From: Pseudoalteromonas galatheae | Lineage (GTDB): Bacteria; Pseudomonadota; Gammaproteobacteria; Enterobacterales; Alteromonadaceae | DNA length: 64,000 bases | Direction: 5' to 3' | Assembly: GCF_005886105.2 (NCBI RefSeq) | Contig: NZ_PNCO02000001.1 | Coordinates: 1,919,001-1,983,000, forward strand | Shown: piece after piece, positions 54,496 to 64,000 of the stretch | Layout of the letters: every line of letters starts with the position of its first letter | Numbering within the stretch: position 1 is the first letter of the stretch | Notes under the pieces: generated by a model | What the model was told of the DNA's origin: nothing | Databases searched by the model: none | Seen by the model: only the letters and a program-made list of their open reading frames with translations | Position numbers and translations under genes: made by a program

Positions 54496-56154
54496 ATGCT
54501 CACACTTAAGAGATTTAAAAACGCCTCTTTAAAAGGTGACCTATTCGGTGGTGTAACCACTGCAATTATTTCTTTACCACTCGCACTCGCTTTTGGTGTT
54601 GCCTCTGGTGCCGGCGCAGAAGCTGGGATGTGGGGCGCAATTTTGGTTGGCTTATTTGCCGCGCTGTTCGGTGGTTCGACTTCTCTCATTTCTGAACCAA
54701 CCGGCCCCATGACTGTTATCATGACAGCAGTACTCACCGCCATGATGAGCAAGTACCCCGAAAATGGTCTTGCGATGGGCTTTACTGTTGTCATGATGGC
54801 AGGTGCATTTCAGGTTTTACTTGGTACGCTTAAGTTAGGTAAATACGTTACCTTGATGCCCTACAGTGTTATCTCCGGATTCATGTCTGGTATCGGTGTT
54901 ATCCTCATTATTTTACAGCTTGCTCCTTTACTTGGACATCAAGCACCCGCAGGCGGCGTTGTTGGCACCTTATCTCACATACCCGACTTACTGATGGACT
55001 TACATTTTTCTGAGTTGTTCCTTGGGGCGATCACACTGGCAATATTATTTAAAATGCCAAGTAAGTGGCGCCAATACGTCCCCGCTCAGTTGGTCGCACT
55101 CGTCGCCGTTACACTGCTTTCAATCATTATTTTTGACACAGATAGTATCCGTCGTATCGGTGAAATTCCAAGTAGTTTACCGAGTATTGTGTTTCCAGTA
55201 TTGTCACCAGAGCTATTCGTTGAAATGCTTATCGACGCACTGGTACTGGGCACTTTGGGTTGTATAGATACGTTGCTAACAGCAGTAATAGCCGACAGTT
55301 TAACGCGAACCGAGCATGATTCTGATAAAGAACTCAGAGGCCAAGGTATTGCCAATATAATAGCTGGCCTTTTTGGTGCATTGCCAGGTGCTGGTGCAAC
55401 GATGGGAACTGTGGTCAATATTCAAGTAGGTGCTCGCTCGCCAATTGCAGGCATATTCAGGGCACTAATTTTAATGGCCGTAGTCTTTATCGCGGGCAGT
55501 TTGACCGAGCCAATTCCAATGGCAGTGCTTGCTGGTATTGCAGTGTATGTTGGTTTTAATATTCTGGATTGGAGCTTTATCCAACGTGCCCATAAGCTTA
55601 GTGTCAGTCAAATGGCGATTATGTATGGCGTAATGCTCCTTACCGTTTTTGTTGACCTGATTGTTGCCGTAGGCCTTGGCGTATTTATCTCTAATGTAAT
55701 GATCATAGAGAGATTAAGCCGAGTACAAGCTAATCACGTTAAAGCAATTAGCGACAGTGATAGCGATGAAGATGTGCCTCTTACGAAAAAAGAAAGCGAG
55801 CTGTTAGATAAAGCCAACGGTAAACTATTATTCTTTTATCTTTCCGGGCCAATGATCTTTAGCGTCTCTAAAGCCATTGCAAGACAACACCGAAAAATTG
55901 GTGAATACAAAGCCATGGTATTAGATCTAAGCGACGTAGCTATGATTGATGTCACCGTGGGCTTAGCCATTGAAAATGCGATTACAGATGCACTCGATGC
56001 TGACTGTAGTGTTTTTATCTATTCACCGAATTTAGAGACCACAGATAAATTAAAGCGCTTAAATATACACGAGCGTTTGGGTGATAGCGCGTTTTGCATT
56101 AGTCGCGAGATAGCGCTCAGTCAAGCAATTGATACTATGGCTAAACCTGATTAA
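54496..56154 (+). CDS. SulP-family anion transporter with STAS domain
   Basis: A 552-residue SLC26/SulP protein. About 12-14 membrane segments occupy residues 15-410, including GDLFGGVTTAIISLPLALAF and the PxxGLYxx-like GAILVGLFAALFGGS and EPTGPMTVI. A cytoplasmic STAS domain covers about 440-552 (FFYLSGPMIFSV, YKAMVLDLSDVAMIDVT). It moves sulfate, bicarbonate, carboxylates or another anion; the substrate is not predictable. The ATG at 54496 is preferred; an in-frame TTG at 54475 is possible. Confidence 0.87.
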   Translation: MLTLKRFKNASLKGDLFGGVTTAIISLPLALAFGVASGAGAEAGMWGAILVGLFAALFGGSTSLISEPTGPMTVIMTAVLTAMMSKYPENGLAMGFTVVMMAGAFQVLLGTLKLGKYVTLMPYSVISGFMSGIGVILIILQLAPLLGHQAPAGGVVGTLSHIPDLLMDLHFSELFLGAITLAILFKMPSKWRQYVPAQLVALVAVTLLSIIIFDTDSIRRIGEIPSSLPSIVFPVLSPELFVEMLIDALVLGTLGCIDTLLTAVIADSLTRTEHDSDKELRGQGIANIIAGLFGALPGAGATMGTVVNIQVGARSPIAGIFRALILMAVVFIAGSLTEPIPMAVLAGIAVYVGFNILDWSFIQRAHKLSVSQMAIMYGVMLLTVFVDLIVAVGLGVFISNVMIIERLSRVQANHVKAISDSDSDEDVPLTKKESELLDKANGKLLFFYLSGPMIFSVSKAIARQHRKIGEYKAMVLDLSDVAMIDVTVGLAIENAITDALDADCSVFIYSPNLETTDKLKRLNIHERLGDSAFCISREIALSQAIDTMAKPD

Positions 56155-57016
56155 AGTGCGCACTCAAGTGATCCAGTAATAATCGTAAGCTGGTGGCGAC
56201 AAATTGTCTGGGTGGATACAGCGCCCAGACACCCTCTTCTTCAGGCCTAAAGTTGATTAGTACCTCTGTTAACTCGCCTCTCTCTAACGCCTCTTGCACG
56301 TAATAATGCGGTAACTGCACCAAGCCTAAGCCTTGCTTTGCTGCTTCCAAAAGCCCCCAACCACTGTTGCAACGCAGTGGCCCCGCCACTTTAATTTGTC
56401 GCGCTTTACCGTGCTCAACAAAGCGCCATTCGCTACTGTTGCCAATTAAACATTTATGATTGCTAAGCTCAGCGAGTGTATGCGGTTGGCCAAATTGATT
56501 TAAATAGATATTTGCACCACACACCATGGTTTTACGTGTGGTTAGCCGTTTGGCGCGCAGTGATGAATCCTGTAACTTACCGAGTCGAATTGCCAAGTCA
56601 AAGCCCTTATCGAGCAAGTCGACTTGGTTGTTCGTCAAATGCATTTCTACCTCAACTTTGGGATACAAACGCATAAAGTCAACCACGGCAGGCATGACAT
56701 AAGATTCGCCGTACATTACCGGTGCGGTAAGTTTAAGTTTGCCTGTTGGCTGTCTATCACGTTGACGGATTGCAGCAGTGGCGTCATCTAATCCATGCTG
56801 CAAATGCTTTGCGTGAGATAAGAATACTTCACCTTCTTGAGTCAGCGCTAATTTTCGGGTAGTGCGCGTCAAAAGTTGAATGTTAAGGCGCTCCTCTAAC
56901 ATTTTCACTCGGCGACTAATTTGCGCAACCGAAGTATTTAACTGAGTTGCAGCCCCGCTAAATGAGCCATTACTCGCGACCGCAACAAACTCATCAATGC
57001 CAATCCATCTATCCAT
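56141..57016 (-). CDS. LysR-family regulator divergent from frmA
   Basis: A 291-residue LysR regulator. The winged helix is at 3-62 (IDEFVAVASNGSFSGAATQLNTSVAQISRRVKMLE), followed by the effector lobe (PTGKLKLTAPVMYGESYVMP). The ATG at 57016 fits the family start MDRWIGIDEF; an earlier frame from 57061 adds a non-conserved Tyr-rich leader. It is transcribed divergently from the class III alcohol dehydrogenase gene, and the AT-rich gap (57017-57111) contains ATAGATTATC and AATATAGTTAT stretches. It is a likely regulator of frmAB. Confidence 0.85.
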   Translation of the reverse strand: MDRWIGIDEFVAVASNGSFSGAATQLNTSVAQISRRVKMLEERLNIQLLTRTTRKLALTQEGEVFLSHAKHLQHGLDDATAAIRQRDRQPTGKLKLTAPVMYGESYVMPAVVDFMRLYPKVEVEMHLTNNQVDLLDKGFDLAIRLGKLQDSSLRAKRLTTRKTMVCGANIYLNQFGQPHTLAELSNHKCLIGNSSEWRFVEHGKARQIKVAGPLRCNSGWGLLEAAKQGLGLVQLPHYYVQEALERGELTEVLINFRPEEEGVWALYPPRQFVATSLRLLLDHLSAHFNQV

Positions 57017-57075
57017 TATTACATATACGTAAAAGTCTTTATAATTTTTATAGATTATCAAAAATCATAATATAG

Positions 57076-58233
<1,158 letters not shown>

Positions 58234-58289
58234 TACCCGCTCAAGGACGCACAGGTTGCGTCCTATTTCACTTAATTAAGGAGCACTTG

Positions 58290-59132
58290 ATGGAACTGAT
58301 TTCCAGCAACAAAGTATCCGGCGGTTGGCATAAGCGCTACAAACATACCAGCCAGTCGACGCAGTGTGAAATGACCTTCGCCATTTTTTTACCTAAAATC
58401 GTCAATGAGGGACAACAAGTCCCGGTTTTATATTGGCTCTCAGGCTTAACTTGCAGCGATGAAAACTTCATGCAAAAAGCAGGCGCGTTTAAAAAAGCCA
58501 ACGAGCTTGGCATCGCTATCGTCGCGCCAGATACAAGCCCGCGTGGAGAAGGCGTTGCAGATGACGAAAATGGCGCTTATGACTTTGGTCTAGGTGCGGG
58601 GTTTTACGTCAATGCAACACAGGCGCCATATAGTCAACATTATCAAATGTATGACTACGTGACAGAAGAGCTGCCTCAGTTAATCGAAGCGCACTTCCCG
58701 GTTAGCCCGCAAAAAGCCATTAGTGGTCACTCGATGGGTGGACATGGTGCGTTAATAATTGGGCTTAGAAACCCGGATGCCTATACGAGTATCTCAGCGT
58801 TTAGCCCAATCGTTAACCCAAGTAACTGCCCCTGGGGTCAAAAAGCGCTAACAGGATATTTAGGGGACGACAAACAGCGTTGGCAACAATATGACGCGAC
58901 CGAACTATTGTCGCACTATGTTAGCCCAACAAAACGTCCGATACTCATTGAGCAAGGTTCAAGTGACCAGTTCTTAGACGAGCAGCTAAAGCCCTGGTTA
59001 TTCGAACAAGCTGCGGAAAAAGTAGGCTACCCTATCACGCTAAACATGCATGAAGGTTACGATCATAGCTATTTCTTTATCTCGAGCTTTATTGAAAATC
59101 ATCTTGAGTTTCATGCTAACTATATGAGATAA
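58290..59132 (+). CDS. frmB: S-formylglutathione hydrolase
   Basis: A 280-residue esterase of the D family (alpha/beta-hydrolase). Nucleophile Ser148 is in ISGHSMGGHGAL. YWLSGLTCSDENFMQKAG forms the oxyanion region and EGYDHSYFFISSF carries the catalytic His near 260. It releases formate and glutathione. The ATG at 58290 has AAGGAG six bases upstream. Together with frmA it makes a standard formaldehyde detoxification pair. Confidence 0.93.
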   Translation: MELISSNKVSGGWHKRYKHTSQSTQCEMTFAIFLPKIVNEGQQVPVLYWLSGLTCSDENFMQKAGAFKKANELGIAIVAPDTSPRGEGVADDENGAYDFGLGAGFYVNATQAPYSQHYQMYDYVTEELPQLIEAHFPVSPQKAISGHSMGGHGALIIGLRNPDAYTSISAFSPIVNPSNCPWGQKALTGYLGDDKQRWQQYDATELLSHYVSPTKRPILIEQGSSDQFLDEQLKPWLFEQAAEKVGYPITLNMHEGYDHSYFFISSFIENHLEFHANYMR

Positions 59133-59137
59133 CCCCA

Positions 59138-59160
59138 TAGGCGGTTATCCGCCTTTTTTC
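59138..59160 (+). terminator. Terminator of frmAB
   Basis: AGGCGG (59139-59144) pairs with CCGCCT (59149-59154) around TTAT, followed by TTTTTC, just after the frmB stop. Confidence 0.82.
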
Positions 59161-59199
59161 AACGACATTGCTTACAAGTTCACAGGAGTTTTTATACAT

Positions 59200-60702
59200 A
59201 TGCTTGACGATAAAAAGGAATTATCGGCACTATCTCGCACCAATCCCTATTTAAATCCATACATAGATGGCCCAAATAAAGATCTGAATCATGCAATTAA
59301 AAACCAAAGCAAGAAAACAGTCACAATAATCAATGGACTTACCCAGTCTTCGCAACAATCAACAGAAACCGAACGCCAAGCAATCATAATACAGCTTTTC
59401 TCTTTCGCTACCTCACTTACGCCGAAGGTGAAAAATCGTGACCGATTGCTCACTGCGATCGCTGATTTATTCTTCAAATTCAGTAAGGCACAAAGCGGCG
59501 CCACGTTTATTATGTCTGAGTGGCTCAATCGTATGTTAAGTCTCGACTTTGAGCATCGCGATGATATACAAATTGCTTCTCAGTGGCTGTGCTTACTCAC
59601 AAAGCGTACAAATTATGCCACATTGCCGACTTCTCTCATTAACGCGTTTGAACAAATGCTGCCTCAGCTTGATACGCTAAAACAGAAGTTTGATACACTG
59701 CTAGATGAAGATAACGTTTTTGAAGATTCTCGAGGTTGTCATCATGGTACGGCACTAATGACTCAATTTATAGAGTTATACTACCGCAATCTCAATTATT
59801 GCCCTGCAAATATAGAAACCTCAATCATCGAATATGTTGATAGATATCCCCTATTTGGAAATATATTTTTACTTTCTCTACTTAAGCGCTCGGCAAATCA
59901 TGCCAAAGTGGCGGCCGATTTAATCAATGGGTACATCCTTACTTTGGATGAGCCACACTACCAAGGGATAGCTCATTATTTATTTAATGAACTATTTGAT
60001 GTCGATGATTATTCGCCTCACTTACAGCAAAATATTATTACTTATCTGACTCCGATGATTTCAAATTGGACAAGCGCACAAAAATCGCTCGCTATTCATT
60101 ACTTTTTTGACCTAGATGACACAACCAAAATGGCAAAATTACTTAAACGGTCTAAAGGAGCACGCCAAATAGGATCTTTATTAGTAATAAATAACCCCAC
60201 CACGAATTCTGAGGCCTTAAATACACTGTTGCACAACAACAATACTGCAACCTATCAATTGCCTACGGGTGGTGAATCTCAGTTTGACGATTTCAATCTC
60301 AAATTACTCGTTATTAACGAATTGATGTATGTCCAAGAAACGTTAACACCTAAGTTTATATTAAGAGATTTTGTCCAAGAATATGACCATCGAGAAATAT
60401 CTCTTTCCCGAGTTTATGACATTATCCCTGAAGCAGCTAACTATATGAAAGGGATATATATCCCGCCAACACTTCTAGAAACAATTACGGAATTAACCTA
60501 TGACGGCGCAAACGAGATATACGAGCACCTTATCCCATATTGGGATTGGGATGGTGAAGACGATGTCTTTGAGGTAAATTCATTAGCCGATCTCGATAAA
60601 CTAATTCACCTTAACAAATTACAGGGAATTGACCAGGCTCTTACAGATGACGTTTGTGACTACCTCACAAAGCGGTGTATTGAAGTGGAAGATATATGGT
60701 GA
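59200..60702 (+). CDS. Protein of unknown function with a DUF6892-like C-terminus
   Basis: A 500-residue, probably cytoplasmic protein with no signal peptide or membrane segment. The body is helical and rich in Leu/Asn/Thr, resembling alpha-solenoid proteins (FNELFDVDDYSPHLQQN). The C-terminal stretch near 447-482 (YWDWDGEDDVFEVNSLADL then HLNKLQG) resembles the end of DUF6892-type proteins found among polymorphic-toxin immunity and regulatory proteins. That similarity is only by eye. It has its own terminator-delimited place between frmB and the leftward peptide gene; no function can be given. Confidence 0.6.
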   Translation: MLDDKKELSALSRTNPYLNPYIDGPNKDLNHAIKNQSKKTVTIINGLTQSSQQSTETERQAIIIQLFSFATSLTPKVKNRDRLLTAIADLFFKFSKAQSGATFIMSEWLNRMLSLDFEHRDDIQIASQWLCLLTKRTNYATLPTSLINAFEQMLPQLDTLKQKFDTLLDEDNVFEDSRGCHHGTALMTQFIELYYRNLNYCPANIETSIIEYVDRYPLFGNIFLLSLLKRSANHAKVAADLINGYILTLDEPHYQGIAHYLFNELFDVDDYSPHLQQNIITYLTPMISNWTSAQKSLAIHYFFDLDDTTKMAKLLKRSKGARQIGSLLVINNPTTNSEALNTLLHNNNTATYQLPTGGESQFDDFNLKLLVINELMYVQETLTPKFILRDFVQEYDHREISLSRVYDIIPEAANYMKGIYIPPTLLETITELTYDGANEIYEHLIPYWDWDGEDDVFEVNSLADLDKLIHLNKLQGIDQALTDDVCDYLTKRCIEVEDIW

Positions 60703-60760
60703 CAACTCGATTAGATAAAAGGCGTTGACCGCCTTCTATCATTCGCTTTTTAATTCATGA

Positions 60761-60970
60761 TCAATGTGGAGGCATACAAATTTCATTACGACCCGAATAA
60801 CAATTATCTCCTGTCATACAGCCTAAATAAATTGCAGTATCACAACCAAAAGAACAGTTACCCCATGTATCAACCTGCCCACCTGCAACCAAAGGTGTTG
60901 CCTGTTGCCCTTTAAACTCTGCCTGTTGAGACAAATTTTTTATTTTTTTCTTATTAAGTGTTATTTTCAT
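60761..60970 (-). CDS. Cys-rich RiPP-like (lanthipeptide-type) precursor peptide
   Basis: A 69-residue peptide. The N-terminal MKITLNKKKIKNLS, then ATPLVAGG at 24-31, form a leader like those of bacterial natural-product precursors, with a double-glycine boundary. The 38-residue C-terminal part has five Cys (39, 43, 51, 57, 65) and five Ser/Thr (35, 40, 45, 53, 59), the composition needed for five thioether bridges, or alternatively disulfides. AAGGA precedes the ATG on the minus strand; a start at 61000 lacks this support. No LanB/LanC/LanM or peptidase-transporter gene is near. Confidence 0.7.
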   Translation of the reverse strand: MKITLNKKKIKNLSQQAEFKGQQATPLVAGGQVDTWGNCSFGCDTAIYLGCMTGDNCYSGRNEICMPPH

Positions 60971-61147
60971 TTTTCTATCCTTAAATAAAGTTGAGAACAA
61001 TTTCTCACCTTCAAACTACCACCTGAAGTACATATTTAAAACAAAAAACACACTTAGTCACAAACAAAGTTAACAATAACACCTAAATAGCTGCTTTTTA
61101 GCTACAATCATAGCCACCATACGCACAAACGGCTTTTTATTAAACGG

Positions 61148-61182
61148 CACAAAAAAGGCGTACTCCCTGTACGCCTTGCTTG
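61148..61182 (-). terminator. Terminator of fabY
   Basis: AAGGCGTAC (61155-61163) pairs with GTACGCCTT (61169-61177) around a five-base loop. On the minus strand the stem is followed by TTTTGTGCC, after the fabY stop. Confidence 0.8.
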
Positions 61183-61209
61183 CTTAACATTATTCTTGGT
61201 ATCAAATCA

Positions 61210-63108
61210 TCAGATTAAATCGCCGTATGGATTCGTTGGACAAAGCTGTATGCTTTGCTCGAACCCAGGAATGGCTAACTCTTGCTGGCTTAAATTCAAT
61301 TCAGACTCGTCAATCATGCCATTGCCAAAACGATAAATGAGCTCGTATTGGCCATAATCGGCCGCTTGCTGATATGCAACTTGTCTTTGTGTTGTAATGG
61401 CAAGTTGTTGCTCGTAACTTGCAAACTCAGCTTGGCTATAACGCTTGCTTAGTAGCTGCTTCGTAAGCTTCGGAGAAAATACCGTTGCCGTTGCATTGTT
61501 ACCACCAAAGCCCTTGGAGTTTATAAAGGCGATATCCATTGGCTCGCACTCATAGTGCTCGGTACGAATATCTAAATGCTCGGCGTGAACATCTTCTGCT
61601 ACTGCATTGATTGTAGTGATCCCTGGCATAATATTGTATTCGAACACCCCAAGTGCCATCGCAAGCTGATCGCCAGACGCCGGCGCGATGGTATGACCAA
61701 CATAGGCTTTTGGCGCCGCCACTTTCCAACCATTAATCGCAAAGGTTTCTGCAATTCTGTGGTAGATAAACGACTCTGTAACCCGGTTTTGTGGTGTACT
61801 TGAACCATGTGCCAAAATAAAGCTGCGTTTTGTTAATGCCTCAGTACCTGCGATTTGCTGAGCTAGCGCGACCGATTTTGCCATGGTAATGTAGTTGCCA
61901 GGTCCAGGTGCCGTAATCGACTTTTTCACGCCGTCTGCATTGACATATACGTCGGCCACAGAGCCCATGATCTGCGCGCCAAGCTCGAGTGCCAAGGCGT
62001 CATCCATCAAAATCGCCACTTGTGCGCCTTCGCCAATGGTAAAACCACAGTTTTCACCAAACGGACGGCTGGTTTTGCGATAATCTACATGCTCAGTGTT
62101 ATCTAGTTTGCGCAAGCCTTCTTCGTTTGCAAGTGCGCCCATATTGCCAAAGCCTTCGATGATCTCTGGTGTAATAGCACATTCAACACTGGCTACAATC
62201 GCCACTCGAGTACGGCCAGCCTGAATATCATTCACTGCAGCGCGAAGGTTATATAGAAACGTAGCGCAGGCACCTGATGTCGTAAACGTAGTGCCAACGC
62301 TTCCGGTCACATAGGCGTTGATAAAGTCGGTGGACATAGTGTTTAAGCCTAGTGCTAACTGTTTGGTGCTTACTCTGTCGCCACGTAAACGACTACGCAC
62401 TAAACCACCTAAGCCTTCATCATTCATTTGCCCTACAACCGAGGCTGAGTAAGTTCCGATCTGATCTGGGCGCACACTATTCATCACTTTATCCCACTCA
62501 AGACCCGTTGAGCGGATAGCGTCGGTGGCAGCAAAAATGGTCGCCTGTAATCCACGAGGCTGGTAGCGACTGTTATACATCAAAGATGGCTCAAAACCGG
62601 TTGGTAATTGGCCCGCAGCCTTGATGGGGTTATCTCTGTGACTATCATGCTTAACTTCAATCTGGTCCGCAATCGTTACTTCAACCGTTTTTGGATCAAG
62701 CTCAATCACTTGCCAAGCTGCAGGAACAGGCTCTGGTAAGTCACGTTTACGACAATTAAATACTATCTTGCTGTCATCATTTGCTTTCATTGTGAGCTTT
62801 TGCTGCCAAGGAGTCGCATCTACATCAAAATGGTTTTTTTCGATTTTACGGATCAACGTTCCCGCTAAGATCTGCTCACCAAAACGCAACTCAACCTCCC
62901 CCTCTTGAACGACTTGGTCGTTTTGGTCAATCAGGTGGCCATCTTCATAACGCACTAAGTTCATTAAACTCGCAAGGCCCAAATAAGTCTCTTGTCGGTC
63001 TTTAGCATTAAGTTTATCAAGTACAATACGTTTGTAGCCTTGATGGAAAGAGGTGCGCCCCGCGGCGTTAATCCCCCCCATTCCTACAATAATTGGCAAT
63101 GCTGTCAT
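61210..63108 (-). CDS. fabY: FabY-type beta-ketoacyl-ACP synthase
   Basis: A 632-residue ketosynthase matching the length and style of Pseudomonas aeruginosa FabY. The catalytic triad is Cys281 (TTSGACATFLYN), His434 (ILAHGSSTPQNR) and His472 (AYVGHTIAPASGDQ). The roughly 150-residue N-terminal extension before the thiolase fold distinguishes it from FabB/FabF. FabY starts fatty-acid synthesis by condensing acetyl-CoA with malonyl-ACP in organisms that do not rely on FabH. It is divergent from a GlxA-family regulator. Confidence 0.87.
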   Translation of the reverse strand: MTALPIIVGMGGINAAGRTSFHQGYKRIVLDKLNAKDRQETYLGLASLMNLVRYEDGHLIDQNDQVVQEGEVELRFGEQILAGTLIRKIEKNHFDVDATPWQQKLTMKANDDSKIVFNCRKRDLPEPVPAAWQVIELDPKTVEVTIADQIEVKHDSHRDNPIKAAGQLPTGFEPSLMYNSRYQPRGLQATIFAATDAIRSTGLEWDKVMNSVRPDQIGTYSASVVGQMNDEGLGGLVRSRLRGDRVSTKQLALGLNTMSTDFINAYVTGSVGTTFTTSGACATFLYNLRAAVNDIQAGRTRVAIVASVECAITPEIIEGFGNMGALANEEGLRKLDNTEHVDYRKTSRPFGENCGFTIGEGAQVAILMDDALALELGAQIMGSVADVYVNADGVKKSITAPGPGNYITMAKSVALAQQIAGTEALTKRSFILAHGSSTPQNRVTESFIYHRIAETFAINGWKVAAPKAYVGHTIAPASGDQLAMALGVFEYNIMPGITTINAVAEDVHAEHLDIRTEHYECEPMDIAFINSKGFGGNNATATVFSPKLTKQLLSKRYSQAEFASYEQQLAITTQRQVAYQQAADYGQYELIYRFGNGMIDESELNLSQQELAIPGFEQSIQLCPTNPYGDLI

Positions 63109-63225
63109 GTCGTTCCTACTTCTGAACTAAGATAATGACTTGATTTTAATTGCATTCTAATTTAAGTTTTTACAAAATACGCCACATATAAATCATTTTT
63201 CGCCAAACCAAAGAGGTCGGAGCAG

Positions 63226-64000
63226 ATGAAATCTTGTACAAAGATCGCCATTGTGCTTTACAAGCATATGCTCGTTACCAGTGTCACCCTGCCGCTAGAA
63301 ATGCTCAAAGCCGGGCAAGCCTTTGCTAAAGTGCATCTAAAAGAGGCTTATGTTCCTTTAGAAGTTATACTTTGCAGCAGCCAAGGCGAGGCAGTCAACG
63401 CCGATAATTACATGACACTTGAAGCACAAAGTGACTTTAGTTCATTGCCTTTATATGACTACATTATTGTGCCAAGCATATGGCGAAATCCACGACCAAT
63501 TGTAAGACAAAACCAAGCGCTGAGTGAGTCACTTGCGGATGCATGGGGGGCAGGAAGCACATTGATAGGTGTTGGCACGGGTGTTTGCTTTTTAGCAAGT
63601 TCGGGCCTGATTGACGGGCATTCAGCAACGACCCATTGGCATTTTGCTAAACAGTTTTCCCATCTATATCCCAATGTTGAATTAAAACCGGATTACTTTA
63701 TCACTCAATCAGAGCGGATCTACACTGTAGCCAGCTTAAATGCACTGGCCGATGTGATTGTTCATATAATTGAATTACTTTACGGAATAGATGCGGCTCA
63801 CCATGTTCAACAAAACTTTTCCCATGAAATTCGTAAACCTTACGAAGAACAGCGCTACTTAGAAGGTGCTGTAGACCGTCATGCCGACGAGCAAATTGCT
63901 GCAATTCAATTTTGGCTTAAAAATAATGCCGCATCAGAAATCTCTTTACCCGCGGTCGCGGCGCAATTTGATTTGAGTTATCGCACCTTTAACCGCCGCT
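63226..64000 (+). CDS. GlxA-family (DJ-1/PfpI + AraC HTH) transcriptional regulator, partial
   Basis: A frame from the ATG at 63226 stays open to the right edge (258 codons visible). Residues 6 to about 165 form a DJ-1/PfpI-like domain with the pseudo-nucleophile loop IGVGTGVCFLASSGLIDG. This is followed by an AraC-type helix-turn-helix start (LPAVAAQFDLSYRTFNRRF). Such proteins regulate transcription; the DJ-1 part is usually catalytically inactive. It is divergent from fabY across 117 bases and may regulate it. Confidence 0.83.
   Translation, partial: MKSCTKIAIVLYKHMLVTSVTLPLEMLKAGQAFAKVHLKEAYVPLEVILCSSQGEAVNADNYMTLEAQSDFSSLPLYDYIIVPSIWRNPRPIVRQNQALSESLADAWGAGSTLIGVGTGVCFLASSGLIDGHSATTHWHFAKQFSHLYPNVELKPDYFITQSERIYTVASLNALADVIVHIIELLYGIDAAHHVQQNFSHEIRKPYEEQRYLEGAVDRHADEQIAAIQFWLKNNAASEISLPAVAAQFDLSYRTFNRR

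Overview
The window is chromosomal DNA of a marine gammaproteobacterium, most like Pseudoalteromonas or a close Alteromonadales relative. This call rests on gene content and order: yciK, rluB, scpBA, yciO and rnm sit next to a trp operon with separate trpG and trpD and a fused trpCF. Other markers are yejK-yejL-yejM, the yceD-rpmF-plsX-fab operon, a FabY-type initiating ketosynthase and a long RNase E with an Ala/Glu-rich tail. Genus is an inference; no rRNA, tRNA, CRISPR array, prophage or intact insertion sequence was seen. Almost all of the window is core chromosome.

Layout. 1-5341: end of a lipoprotein gene, yciK, a GFA-family gene, then the leftward unit rnm-yciO-scpA-scpB-rluB. 5342-12340: divergent trpEGD(CF)BA preceded by a leader with two complete attenuators in tandem, each with its own Trp-rich leader peptide and terminator. 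12375-17241: a tight leftward four-gene set (SHMT-like enzyme, class I/II aminotransferase, GMC oxidoreductase, AroQ chorismate mutase) that looks like an uncharacterised amino-acid-type biosynthetic operon drawing on chorismate. 17487-26195: HU protein, yciB, CPBP protease, NSS transporter, yciI, a PepSY/response regulator/histidine kinase/small secreted protein operon, an AI-2E permease and a TIGR01777 epimerase. 26190-33129: envelope genes (MltC-like transglycosylase, two LPP20 lipoproteins, a COG3014-like lipoprotein, an LpoB-like lipoprotein, a porin and a small PstS-like protein). 33284-36645: yejK, yejL and a YejM-like protein with an atypical periplasmic half. 36811-40881: aceK, a LysR regulator, a SpoIIAA-like protein, a MITE-like inverted repeat and marC. 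40935-48065: the fatty acid operon without fabH, followed by pabC and mltG. 48185-54347: maf, a HAD phosphatase, rluC and rne with a roughly 600-base upstream region. 54496-64000: SulP transporter, LysR regulator, the formaldehyde detoxification pair frmAB, an unknown 500-residue protein, an orphan RiPP-like precursor, fabY and a partial GlxA-family regulator.

Connections. Chorismate links the trp operon, pabC and the orphan chorismate mutase cluster. The missing fabH between plsX and fabD fits with fabY in the same window, as in Pseudomonas aeruginosa where FabY starts fatty acid synthesis. The most notable items are the tandem trp attenuators, the chorismate mutase cluster, the orphan Cys-rich precursor and the inverted-repeat element.
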